Assembly: GCA_900551945.1 (NCBI GenBank)
Contig: URYE01000016.1
Span: 1 to 40,839 of the forward strand
Reading direction: 5' to 3'
From: an uncultured Eubacterium sp.
GTDB lineage: Bacteria > Bacillota > Clostridia > Lachnospirales > Lachnospiraceae
Length of the DNA stretch: 40,839 nucleotides
Each line of letters starts with the position of its first letter. The first letter of the stretch is position 1. Shown here in pieces: positions 16,964 through 25,155 of the stretch. Below the pieces are notes generated by a model. That model saw nothing but the letters and a program-made list of their open reading frames with translations, did no database searches and had not been told where the DNA came from. A program made the translations under genes and the position numbers.

Positions 16964-18946
16964 TTATATCTGAAATTGATTAACCTGCTGTGAAAGCTGG
17001 TCTGCTGATACTGCAAGGTTATCGGCTTCATTTTCAACTTGCTTACTATTGTTTGAAATATTTTTAGCTTGCTCAAGCATAGCTTCTGATGTTGCAAGTA
17101 TCTCATCTGAACTTGCTGCCTGTTCTTCACATATAGCAGCTACATTTGTCGCAACTTCATCAACTTGATTAATCTTTACAACTACATTTTTGATAAGTGT
17201 ATTTGTATCTTGAATATTGTTAAATATAGTGTTAAATGTATCTACCGCCTTATGAATAAGCTCTGAACTATCTGACACCTGCTTTGCACTACTTCCTGCT
17301 TGCGATACTGCGTCATTTACAAGACCATTTATCTGCTCAATAAGCTCTGTAATATGAGCTACCGAATTAGCACTGTTCTTAGCTAATGTGCCTATTTCAG
17401 AAGCTACCACAGCAAATCCTTTTCCTGCTTCACCTGCTCTTGCTGCTTCAATCGAAGCATTAAGAGATAAGAGGTCAGTTTCGTCTGCAATCTCTCCAAT
17501 AAGACCAATAATTTCAACTATTTCACTTGATGCAGTACCAACCTTATTAACAGCAGTTTCAAGATTTCTAATAGAATTTTCAATACTTTCAAGTGCTTTG
17601 CCTACCTGCTCCATATCTTCTCTACCTTTTTCAGATACTTCAACAGTTTCACACATTTTATTATCTGCAATATCACTATCCTTCTTAGTTTCTGTAGCAA
17701 CACCCGCTAACTGTGTCGCACTGTCTGCAATCTCATTAACAGATACCGAAAGTTGGTCTACTGTGTTATTAAGCTCAGTCATTGACGAAGATTGTATATC
17801 TGCTGCCGAATTCATTTCGTTAGATACATCTTTACTTGTATCAGCCTGCTGTTTTAACTTAACTGACACATCGCCCATCTGCGAAATCATGCCCTTCATT
17901 GACTCAATAAATGCCTGCACACTTCTTCCCATTACAGCAATCTCATCATGTCCCTTAGGATTAACTGACACTGTAAAATCTCCAGAAGACATTTGTGTAA
18001 TTATATTTGTCATTTGTTTAACAGGCTTTACAACAACGTGAGTAACTCTTTCAATTAATATACAAAGAAGTAATATACATGCTACACCTATTACCATCAT
18101 AATAGTTCTAAGCTGAATTAAATCTGCAAGTACAGTATTTTCAGGAATATACGACACTAATATCCAATTAGTGTTATCTACCTCATTAAATACTGCCATC
18201 ATTCCATCTAATGTAGTGAAATCATAATCTCTATCATTAATCTTTTCTGCTGCAAGTTTATAAAAATTACTCTGACCATCACTACCCAGTTTCTTTGATA
18301 TAAGTGATGAGTCCCTATCGGCAAGAATTATACCTGTATCCTTGTCAACAAGAAAAGCTTGAGCGTCATTCATTTCTATAAAAGAATTAACAATTATAGA
18401 AATTCTATCAAGCTTCATATCTGCGGATATAACTCTTACATTGTCTGAACCATCGTTTAATATTCCAGACGCACTTATGACATTTTCTCCATTAGCATTT
18501 TGATATGCTGAGCTTACTGCCATATTTACTCTTGTTAAACCTTCTTTATACCATACACTTTGAGTTACATTACTTTCTTTTTTCTCTGACTTTGAAGCTG
18601 TTATAAGCTTTCCTGTTGTGTCTGCTATGTATAATCCTTCTGGAAAATTGTCACTATATCCATAGTAACTATCTAATATCTTTTGCAATTGCTCATCATC
18701 TGGTTTTAGTGTTTCTATAGTCGTCTTTGCCATTTGAAATGAAGCAATGTTTTCATCAAGCCATGCTTCAATCTTAGAAGCCTGACTTTCAACTGAAGAG
18801 CTCAAAAGATTTTCTGAATAGTTTTCTATAATCTTAGCTGAAGCCTTATAGGAAACTAATACAAGCAAGACTACAATTATGATAACTACTGGCATAATAG
18901 AGCCTAGTAATTTTGCCTTAATTGAAATCTTCTTCTGTTTTTTCAT
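16964..18946 (-). CDS. Methyl-accepting chemotaxis protein with dCache-like sensor
   Basis: A 660-residue transmembrane chemoreceptor. The first membrane helix is at about 12-34, followed by an extracellular dCache-type sensor to about 280, a second helix (about 284-306) and a HAMP domain. The long cytoplasmic coiled coil has the highly conserved tip [20 protein letters not shown] (near 490-510), which contacts CheW and CheA. It is the third gene of a four-gene run with gaps of 15-16 bases and is followed by a sugar-binding lipoprotein. Its presence implies a motile organism; no che or flagellar genes are in the window. AAGGGGA precedes the ATG. Confidence 0.93.
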   Translation of the reverse strand: MKKQKKISIKAKLLGSIMPVVIIIVVLLVLVSYKASAKIIENYSENLLSSSVESQASKIEAWLDENIASFQMAKTTIETLKPDDEQLQKILDSYYGYSDNFPEGLYIADTTGKLITASKSEKKESNVTQSVWYKEGLTRVNMAVSSAYQNANGENVISASGILNDGSDNVRVISADMKLDRISIIVNSFIEMNDAQAFLVDKDTGIILADRDSSLISKKLGSDGQSNFYKLAAEKINDRDYDFTTLDGMMAVFNEVDNTNWILVSYIPENTVLADLIQLRTIMMVIGVACILLLCILIERVTHVVVKPVKQMTNIITQMSSGDFTVSVNPKGHDEIAVMGRSVQAFIESMKGMISQMGDVSVKLKQQADTSKDVSNEMNSAADIQSSSMTELNNTVDQLSVSVNEIADSATQLAGVATETKKDSDIADNKMCETVEVSEKGREDMEQVGKALESIENSIRNLETAVNKVGTASSEIVEIIGLIGEIADETDLLSLNASIEAARAGEAGKGFAVVASEIGTLAKNSANSVAHITELIEQINGLVNDAVSQAGSSAKQVSDSSELIHKAVDTFNTIFNNIQDTNTLIKNVVVKINQVDEVATNVAAICEEQAASSDEILATSEAMLEQAKNISNNSKQVENEADNLAVSADQLSQQVNQFQI

Positions 18947-18961
18947 AACATCATCCCCTTT

Positions 18962-19603
18962 TTAAATACCAACTGCTTCTTTTGCTAATTTGTCCGCAAG
19001 CTCATTGCCTTCAACGCCTGAATGTCCTTTCACTTTTACAAATCGTATATCAATCTTATTTTTTATAGAGTTAATATAGTTATAATATTCTATCGTTCCC
19101 TTTTTATTGCGCTTCCAAAGCCCCTTCGCCCACATTTCAATTCCTAGATAATCATAGTAAATGTCAAGCTTTGTAAGTCCTAGCTCTATCGCTTTTTTAA
19201 TCGCTTCCATACTACCTAGCACTTCACCAGCGACATTTCTCATAGAAGCCATTTCTGGTTCTTTCCCACTACCTTTAATATACTCTCTTATTCCATCATG
19301 CTCTACAAAGCCGCCATAACCATACACATTAGTTGCTATATTAAATGAACCATCGACAAATGCAAATGGTCTATCCCCCTCTTTGACATCATCGCAATTA
19401 ATAACAAGCTCTTTATTATCTATATGATTATTGCCAGCAACTTTATTATCAACATCACCAAGAAATTCTCTCGCTTCTTGTAGTGAAGTAAAACTCTTAT
19501 AAATAGCTCCTGAGTATCCATTTACTACTTGCTTACACTCATTCCAAGAGTTAAATATTCCTGTCTTAAAGCCTTTTTTTACTGCGTAATATTTTACAGC
19601 CAT
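18962..19603 (-). CDS. rnhA: Ribonuclease HI with viroplasmin-type N-terminal domain
   Basis: Cleaves RNA in RNA-DNA hybrids. The N-terminal 45 residues (KYYAVKKGFKTGIFNSWNEC to SFTSLQEAREFL) are the small RNase H1 hybrid-binding domain also found in viroplasmin. The catalytic domain carries the four acidic residues Asp84 (FVDGSF), Glu127 (VAGEVLG), Asp151 (IYYDYLGIE) and Asp204 (NELADKLA), plus His194 (KGHSG). The 213-residue length suits this two-domain form. GAGG precedes the ATG. It lies 16 bases after hom and 15 before the chemoreceptor gene; the functional link with either is unclear. Confidence 0.93.
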   Translation of the reverse strand: MAVKYYAVKKGFKTGIFNSWNECKQVVNGYSGAIYKSFTSLQEAREFLGDVDNKVAGNNHIDNKELVINCDDVKEGDRPFAFVDGSFNIATNVYGYGGFVEHDGIREYIKGSGKEPEMASMRNVAGEVLGSMEAIKKAIELGLTKLDIYYDYLGIEMWAKGLWKRNKKGTIEYYNYINSIKNKIDIRFVKVKGHSGVEGNELADKLAKEAVGI

Positions 19604-19619
19604 AATTCCTCACTTATAA

Positions 19620-20903
19620 TTAATATACTCTTATAACACCTGAAATCTCAGATACAACTGACATTCCTTTAAATATTGCCATTGCGTCATTAAAATTACA
19701 TTCTTCAACTTCATCTGTAATAATTACAAGCTCAGCCACACCACCTTTTCTACTCTTTTGAACTACCTGAGCAATACTTACATCATTATTTCCAAGTACG
19801 CTCGCTATATTAGCAAGTACACCTGGGCGGTCTGCTGCTTGTATTCTTAAGAAGAACTTGCTACTTGTATCAGAAATATTTTTAACGGGGATACTTTTGT
19901 AACAACTACAACCTACCCTGCCACAGCAATCATTAACAATATTTCTCATAACATCTACAACATCACCCATTACAGCACTTGCTGTTGGCATTTGTCCTGC
20001 ACCACGTCCCATAAACATAGCATCGTCCATTGCGTCTGCATGAACAAATACTGCGTTAAGCGACTCTCTTACTCCTGCAAGTGGGTGTTGTTCTGGGATA
20101 AGCATAGGGTGAACCTTAACTTCAATGCCTGTTTTTGTATTTCTTGCTATACCAACAAGCTTAATCACATAACCAAATTCCTTAGCATATTTAATATCGT
20201 CTGCTGTTATATGAGTAATACCTTCTGTATACACCTGTGAAAATGTTACTCTTGAGTTAAATGCAAGCGAAGCCATAATTGCTATCTTACGCCCTGCGTC
20301 ATACCCTTCTACGTCAGCTGTAGGGTCTGCTTCTGCATAACCCAATTCAGTAGCTTCTGCAAGTGCGTCTTCATAACTCATTCCAGTTTCTGTCATCTTA
20401 GTTAATATATAGTTAGTTGTACCATTTACTATTCCCATAACTTCTGATATATGATTACCTGCCATACTCTGCTTAAGTGGGCGTATTATAGGAATTGCTC
20501 CTGCAACTGCTGCCTCAAACTGTAAATCCGCTCTAGCTTCATCAGCTGCGTGCATTACAGCCTGACCATGCTCAGCAAGCAAGTCCTTGTTAGCTGTAAC
20601 TACCTGCTTACCCGCTTTTAAAGCTTCAATTACATAAGTTCTAGCCGGTTCTATTCCACCCATAAGCTCAATAACAATCTCGATTTCTGGGTCATTTACT
20701 ATTTCTTCCCATGAGTCAGTAAGTACTTCTTTTTTTATACCTTCTCTTTCTTTTTTAAGGCTTCTTACAAGCACCTTCTTAATCTCAAGCTCTGCTCCCG
20801 TCTTATTTTTAAAATCACCAGCCATCATCTGTGATAACTTATACACACCACTACCAACTGTACCAGCTCCTAAAATAGCTGCCTTAATTACTCTATTATC
20901 CAT
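19620..20903 (-). CDS. hom: Homoserine dehydrogenase
   Basis: Reduces aspartate semialdehyde to homoserine for threonine and methionine synthesis. The 427 residues begin with an NAD(P)-binding motif (GAGTVGSG, 12-19), continue through the catalytic domain (KQVVTANKDLLAEHG, then GIVNGTTNYILTKM, which is highly characteristic) and end in an ACT domain (about 350-427), the usual site of threonine feedback control. GGAGG precedes the ATG. It is the first gene of a tight operon with rnhA, a chemoreceptor and a binding lipoprotein, so those genes may follow the amino-acid supply. No T-box or SAM riboswitch is visible in the short leader. Confidence 0.96.
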   Translation of the reverse strand: MDNRVIKAAILGAGTVGSGVYKLSQMMAGDFKNKTGAELEIKKVLVRSLKKEREGIKKEVLTDSWEEIVNDPEIEIVIELMGGIEPARTYVIEALKAGKQVVTANKDLLAEHGQAVMHAADEARADLQFEAAVAGAIPIIRPLKQSMAGNHISEVMGIVNGTTNYILTKMTETGMSYEDALAEATELGYAEADPTADVEGYDAGRKIAIMASLAFNSRVTFSQVYTEGITHITADDIKYAKEFGYVIKLVGIARNTKTGIEVKVHPMLIPEQHPLAGVRESLNAVFVHADAMDDAMFMGRGAGQMPTASAVMGDVVDVMRNIVNDCCGRVGCSCYKSIPVKNISDTSSKFFLRIQAADRPGVLANIASVLGNNDVSIAQVVQKSRKGGVAELVIITDEVEECNFNDAMAIFKGMSVVSEISGVIRVY

Positions 20904-20936
20904 AATTCCTCCACAATGTAAATTAGTCTATTTGTT

Positions 20937-20945
20937 ATTATAGCA
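20937..20945 (-). promoter_or_regulatory. hom promoter (extended -10)
   Basis: TGCTATAAT on the minus strand, an extended -10 like that of asnB. The -35 region is poor. Transcription would start near 20930, leaving a leader of about 27 bases with GGAGG. Confidence 0.55.
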
Positions 20946-20980
20946 CACTTTTTAAATTATAAAAACCTTTCCTAAAAATA

Positions 20981-21029
20981 AAATATCCTACAAATACAGA
21001 CTTCAATCATCTATATTTATAGGATATTT
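20981..21029. terminator. Bidirectional terminator between thiM and hom
   Basis: AAATATCCTA (20981-20990) pairs with TAGGATATTT (21020-21029), with a further inner match AAATACAGA/TCTATATTT. T-rich tails occur on both strands. On the minus strand it follows thiM and R1 copy 3. Confidence 0.65.
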
Positions 21030-21054
21030 TTTATGTCTAAACTTCACATATATA

Positions 21055-21274
21055 TTTGAGTTTTCATATTTTGCAAAAATACAACCTTCCGTAAGATAGC
21101 ATGCGCATATAAGTGATAAATACACCATTAAAAGAACAAGCGCCTATATTTGCATGACAGTAACGAACATTATTGTTCGATAATGGCATACCAATATAGG
21201 CAATTGTACTTTTACTGGTGTGTGTTCACTTATATGCGCATACTATCATCACAGTCTAAAACATAAAACTCAAA
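21055..21274. repeat. R1 palindromic element, copy 3
   Basis: The core (21121-21224) shares the R1 framework: CACCATTAAAAGAACA, CGCCTATATTTG, the CGAACA/TGTTCG tip, and TGTACTTTTACTGGTG. A locus-specific outer arm of 22 bases (21095-21116, containing ATGCGCATATAAGTGA) pairs with 21226-21247 with one mismatch. A further match, TTTGAGTTTT (21055-21064) with AAAACTCAAA (21265-21274), carries the palindrome across the thiM stop codon at 21270-21272. The flank CTTCCGTAAGATA is also seen at the left edge of copy 1 (CTTCCATAAGATA). Confidence 0.87.
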
Positions 21275-22127
21275 AGCTACTTATCATCGCATTTTCACAA
21301 AGCGTCTTTGCATTTATAAGACTTATTTCATCTAACAACCTTACATGAAATGTCCCAAGCCCTGCATTATTTTTCAACGTATAATCTCTAGCTCTTTCTC
21401 CTGCTATTCCAAGAAGTGCCGTAGCGCATATTGCATTATCTAATATTTTCGTATCCGTATATTTACCAGCAGAAATATATGAAGCAATAAGGACATTTAA
21501 CATACAGCCTGTTCCTGTGATACTGCTCATCATTTCACAACCATTTTGTATATAATAAACTTCGCAACCATCTGATATAGTATCTACAACGCCAGTTGCT
21601 ACTACTACCGAATTAGTCTTTTTTGCTAATTCCTTCACAAGCTCGCCTGTATATTTCATTTTCACTTCATTGTCCGAGGAAAATGTATCCTTATCACTTA
21701 CATCTATGCCAGCTGCATCTGAACTTAGACCATTCAAGACTTTTATTTCGGATATATTACCCTTTATAACAGCAGGTCTACATACATTTATGTATTCCTT
21801 TGCAAGTTCAAGACGTATATCGCTACAAGTAACACCAACTGCGTCTATAACTGATGGAATGTTATTTTCTAATGATGTTTTACCCGATATCATAATAGAA
21901 TTAATTCTTGCGTCTGTTATATTTCCAAGATTAATAGCTAATACACTCGCCATTGAAGTTATTTTTGCAACTTCCTTTGGGTGTTCTGCCATAATAGGCT
22001 TTGCTCCGACTGCAAGAACTGCGTTAGCACAGTCATTTATAGATATTGGATTAGTTATACAGTGAATAAGAGGTGCGTTACTTCTTATACTGTTAATAAT
22101 ATTTTCTACTTTAACAATGTTCAACAC
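21270..22127 (-). CDS. thiM: Hydroxyethylthiazole kinase
   Basis: Phosphorylates the thiazole alcohol HET in thiamine salvage. The protein is about 285 residues and ribokinase-like: PLIHCITNPISINDCAN at the N-terminus, GNISEI in the middle, and the catalytic Cys in SSITGTGCMLN, all typical. A TTG start at 22136 is possible, but GTG at 22127 (or TTG at 22124) matches the family's N-terminal length and lies 10-14 bases after AAAGG. It therefore overlaps the end of thiW and is probably translationally coupled to it. The stop codon lies within the outer arm of R1 copy 3. Confidence 0.92.
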   Translation of the reverse strand: MLNIVKVENIINSIRSNAPLIHCITNPISINDCANAVLAVGAKPIMAEHPKEVAKITSMASVLAINLGNITDARINSIMISGKTSLENNIPSVIDAVGVTCSDIRLELAKEYINVCRPAVIKGNISEIKVLNGLSSDAAGIDVSDKDTFSSDNEVKMKYTGELVKELAKKTNSVVVATGVVDTISDGCEVYYIQNGCEMMSSITGTGCMLNVLIASYISAGKYTDTKILDNAICATALLGIAGERARDYTLKNNAGLGTFHVRLLDEISLINAKTLCENAMISSF

Positions 22128-22842
22128 TACTATCAATGCCTTTCTTTTTTACAAACCAGTACACTAAGCCAGCTATAACAAAAGCTAGAAATACTATGTA
22201 CTTTATACCATTTACCATCGCACTAGGCGTTTCAACAAAGTTATTTACAATAACTACTACTAAAAGATAGCCGATAAATCCGCAAAATACAATACCTAAT
22301 GCGTCATTAGCAACCCTGTCTGATGTTTCATATATATTTGAGCCAAGTGCTGTCTGAAACTTTGACAAAAGCTTTGCCTTTGATAACTGCTTTAAGAAGA
22401 TAAATGCAATACTTCCACCTATAAGTGTACCTGCTATAAATGATGGTACATAAAAAAACCAAGTAAGCCCTGTCTTTCCCCAGAATATAGTCATTACTGG
22501 ATATGAAACAATTGCGCCTATAATACCAGTTCCTATTACTTCACCTAAAAATGCACATACAAGCTTGCCCTTTGACAGTCTATAAAATACTCCTGACAAA
22601 AATGCACCAAATACTGCTCCTGTAAGTGCAAGTGGTGGAATACCCATAAATATCATTCTTAAAATTCCAATTGTAAGAGCGCAGACAAAAGCATACCATG
22701 GGCCTAAAAATACAGCACAGGTCACATTAATAAAATGAGCCATAGGACACATTCCTTCAACTCTTAATATTGGTGATATTACTACACCAACAGCAACCAT
22801 CATCGCTAAAAATACCATTTTTAATAACTTTGTATTTTTCAT
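22111..22842 (-). CDS. thiW: ThiW thiazole-uptake component with an extra C-terminal segment
   Basis: An integral membrane protein that acts as the substrate-binding (S) component of an energy-coupling-factor importer for the thiazole precursor of thiamine. The first 165 residues match ThiW: five to six helices and CPMAHFINVTCAVFLGPWYA near 32-51. ThiW is usually 160-180 residues; this one has 243. The extra 75 residues contain a soluble stretch (about 168-185) and two more helices (about 186-206 and 217-235) of unknown role. It is paired with thiM, which uses the imported thiazole. AAGGAAAG precedes the ATG. Confidence 0.85.
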   Translation of the reverse strand: MKNTKLLKMVFLAMMVAVGVVISPILRVEGMCPMAHFINVTCAVFLGPWYAFVCALTIGILRMIFMGIPPLALTGAVFGAFLSGVFYRLSKGKLVCAFLGEVIGTGIIGAIVSYPVMTIFWGKTGLTWFFYVPSFIAGTLIGGSIAFIFLKQLSKAKLLSKFQTALGSNIYETSDRVANDALGIVFCGFIGYLLVVVIVNNFVETPSAMVNGIKYIVFLAFVIAGLVYWFVKKKGIDSSVEHC

Positions 22843-22982
22843 AATCTTTCCTTCTTTCTTCTAGTTTTATTTTGATATTTTTATAAATTTTACATATACT
22901 CAATTACTTATTACACCATAAATGTTCCCACAACAATAGCCTAAGTTTTTATATAAGCACGATTGACTTGTTGTTCGTGTAA

Positions 22983-23016
22983 ATAAAAAAGAGATACACA
23001 TTATCTGTGTACCTCT
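22983..23016 (-). terminator. Strong minus-strand terminator upstream of thiW
   Basis: AGAGGTACACA and TGTGTATCTCT (23016-23006 and 23000-22990 on the minus strand) form a stem with one G-U pair, followed by a TTTTTT run. It separates the exporter genes and the structured RNA from thiW-thiM, either as a simple terminator or as the expression platform of a leader. Confidence 0.8.
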
Positions 23017-23189
23017 AAAATACTTATAATATGTTTTAATTTAATTATTATTGATAATAGCTCTTTAAATCATATAAAATCATTTACAATAATCAAAACA
23101 ACCTATCAAAAATAGAACTAGCATTATAATATTAATAGCAATGGTACACGCAAAAATTATATTGTAAACCAAATAAAATAATAAAATTA

Positions 23190-23310
23190 ATTTATCTGTC
23201 GGTCGATACTCACTTGTATCCTCTCAATCCGAATTACGGACTCCCATCGCTATATTACGGCTAAATGCTCGGGCGCTCCCCCGCTCACCTAATAACACCA
23301 TTTGTAATTA
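23190..23310 (-). ncRNA. GC-rich structured RNA resembling half of a TPP riboswitch
   Basis: An island of high GC in an AT-rich 540-base gap, on the strand of thiW-thiM. Read on the minus strand it contains GGGAGUCC, a 5-base loop, GGAUUGAGAGG, then GAUAC-AAGUGA-GUAUC and GACC. This fits the P2/P3 arm of TPP riboswitches, including the UGAGA loop. The second arm (the CCUGAUC and GCGUAGGGA motifs) is not visible downstream. A further GC-rich hairpin region (GCGGGGGAGCGCCC) precedes it. It could be a degenerate TPP riboswitch, a different thiamine-related RNA or an unrelated structure. It starts about 70 bases after the exporter stop and lies about 170 bases before the terminator. Confidence 0.45.
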
Positions 23311-23382
23311 TAACACCCTCCTCCACTTCCGTCAACTATCAACATAATTTGTACTTTTACAATATGATTAAATTTAACGCAA

Positions 23383-25149
23383 TTAATGTGCATACTGACT
23401 CTGATACAAATTGTAATAAAAGCCTTTCTTAGCAAGCAACCCTTCGTGATTACCCTGCTCAATAATCTTACCGTCTTTCATAACAAGAATAACATCAGCC
23501 GACTGTATAGTAGATAATCTATGTGCAACAATAAAGCTAGTTCTACCCTCCATCAACTTCGCAAAAGCGTCTTGTATCTTCATTTCAGTTCTTGTATCAA
23601 TAGAAGACGTAGCCTCATCAAGAATAAGCATAGGTGGCTTACAAAGCATAACTCTAGTAATACAAAGAAGCTGCTTTTGTCCTTGCGATAAGTTACCACC
23701 GTCTTCACCAATAACAGTATCATATCCCTTAGGAAGTCGTCTAATAAAACCATCAGCATAAGAGGCCTTAGCTGCCGCAATAATCTCCTCGTCAGTAGCA
23801 TCTGGCTTACCCATAATAATATTTTCTTTAATAGTACCCGCCTTTAACCAAGTATCCTGTAACACCATACCAATGCCCGCTCTAAGAGAACTCCTTGTCA
23901 TTTCCCTTATATCCGTACCAGATACCTTAATACTACCCGAATTAACATCATAAAATCTCATTAACAGATTAATAAGTGTAGTCTTACCACAACCCGTAGG
24001 GCCAACAATTGCAATTCTTTGTCCCTGCTTAACGTCAAGATTGAAGTTTTCAATAAGTTTCTTATCTGGAACATAAGAAAAGGCAACATTTTCAAGCTTA
24101 ACAGTTCCATCTACATTTGCAATATCAACAGCATTTTTAGGTTCTGGTATTTCTGGCTTTTCTTCTATAAGTTCAAAAACTCTAGCCGCACAAGCAATAG
24201 CATTTTGCAATTCAGTTACAACACCTGATATTTCATTAAAAGGCTTTGTATACTGATTAGCATAACTTAAAAAGCTTGATAACTGACCTACAGTTATACC
24301 GCCATTAATAGCAGATACCGCACCACCTACAGCAACGCCAGCATATACAATACTATTTACAAATCTAGTAGCTGGATTAGTTATAGATGAAAAGAAAATA
24401 GCTTTAAGAGAATAATTTTGAAGCTTTTCGTTGATTTCATCAAATTTTTCTAGTGCTTCTGCTTCGTGTGCATAAGCTTGAACCACCTTTTGACCACCAA
24501 TCATCTCATCTATAAGTGCAGTCTGCTCGCCTCTTGCTTCTGACTGCAACTTAAACATAGAGTAAGTGTGCTTTGCTATAAAACTTGCCACGAAAAATGA
24601 AAGTGGTGTAATTACAACAACTATAAGAGTAATTAAAACATTTATTGACAACATAAATGCTAATGTACCAAATATTGTAAGTACTCCCGAAAAGAACTGT
24701 GTAAAGCCCATAAGAAGTCCATCTGCAAATTGGTCAACATCGGCGATTACACGACTGACTATTTCACCATAAGAATGAGCGTCAATATAACTTAATGGAA
24801 GCTTTTCTATCTTTTCGATGGCTTCATCTCTTATATCTCTTGTAACATGGTAAGTAATTTTATTATTACATATATTCATAACCCATTGAGAAACTGCTGT
24901 AATTGCAATTACAATTCCCATCTGTGTAAGAATTGTTAAAATGTTATCAAACAATACATTCTGTGGTCCAATAATATTATCTACAACTCTACCTACAAGT
25001 ATTGGTACATAAAGTGTTGAAGCTACTGTAACTGCTGCCATAACAATTGAAATAGCAAGATATAACCAGTATTTTTTAATTCTTTTAAGAACCTTAACAA
25101 CTGTGCCTTTTTGGGAAGCACTTTTCTTTTTGGTTTTATCAGTACTCAT
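23383..25149 (-). CDS. ABC exporter half-transporter, consensus ATPase site
   Basis: A 588-residue fusion of a six-helix exporter domain (about 30-325) to a nucleotide-binding domain. Walker A is GPTGCGKTT, the signature is LSQGQKQL, Walker B is LILDEATSSID with the catalytic Glu, and the switch His is in VAHRLST. It forms a pair with the gene upstream, whose ATPase site is degenerate, so the two should make a heterodimer like BmrCD or LmrCD multidrug exporters. GGAGG lies in the end of the preceding gene and the gap is 6 bases, so expression is coupled. Substrates are not predictable from the sequence. Confidence 0.92.
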   Translation of the reverse strand: MSTDKTKKKSASQKGTVVKVLKRIKKYWLYLAISIVMAAVTVASTLYVPILVGRVVDNIIGPQNVLFDNILTILTQMGIVIAITAVSQWVMNICNNKITYHVTRDIRDEAIEKIEKLPLSYIDAHSYGEIVSRVIADVDQFADGLLMGFTQFFSGVLTIFGTLAFMLSINVLITLIVVVITPLSFFVASFIAKHTYSMFKLQSEARGEQTALIDEMIGGQKVVQAYAHEAEALEKFDEINEKLQNYSLKAIFFSSITNPATRFVNSIVYAGVAVGGAVSAINGGITVGQLSSFLSYANQYTKPFNEISGVVTELQNAIACAARVFELIEEKPEIPEPKNAVDIANVDGTVKLENVAFSYVPDKKLIENFNLDVKQGQRIAIVGPTGCGKTTLINLLMRFYDVNSGSIKVSGTDIREMTRSSLRAGIGMVLQDTWLKAGTIKENIIMGKPDATDEEIIAAAKASYADGFIRRLPKGYDTVIGEDGGNLSQGQKQLLCITRVMLCKPPMLILDEATSSIDTRTEMKIQDAFAKLMEGRTSFIVAHRLSTIQSADVILVMKDGKIIEQGNHEGLLAKKGFYYNLYQSQYAH

Positions 25150-25155
25150 ATTATG

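Noticed and set aside
17388..18041. 217-codon plus-strand open frame inside the chemoreceptor gene
   Set aside because: It is rich in Ser/Ile/Ala, as expected for the antisense of the repetitive coiled-coil domain, with no other sign of being a gene.
23190..23310. c-di-AMP (ydaO) or M-box riboswitch
   Set aside because: GAGCGGGGGA and CCGACAG resemble parts of the ydaO consensus, and TTAGGTGAG resembles the start of M-box RNAs, but the remaining conserved segments are missing. The TPP-like arm with thiW-thiM downstream fits better, although incompletely.
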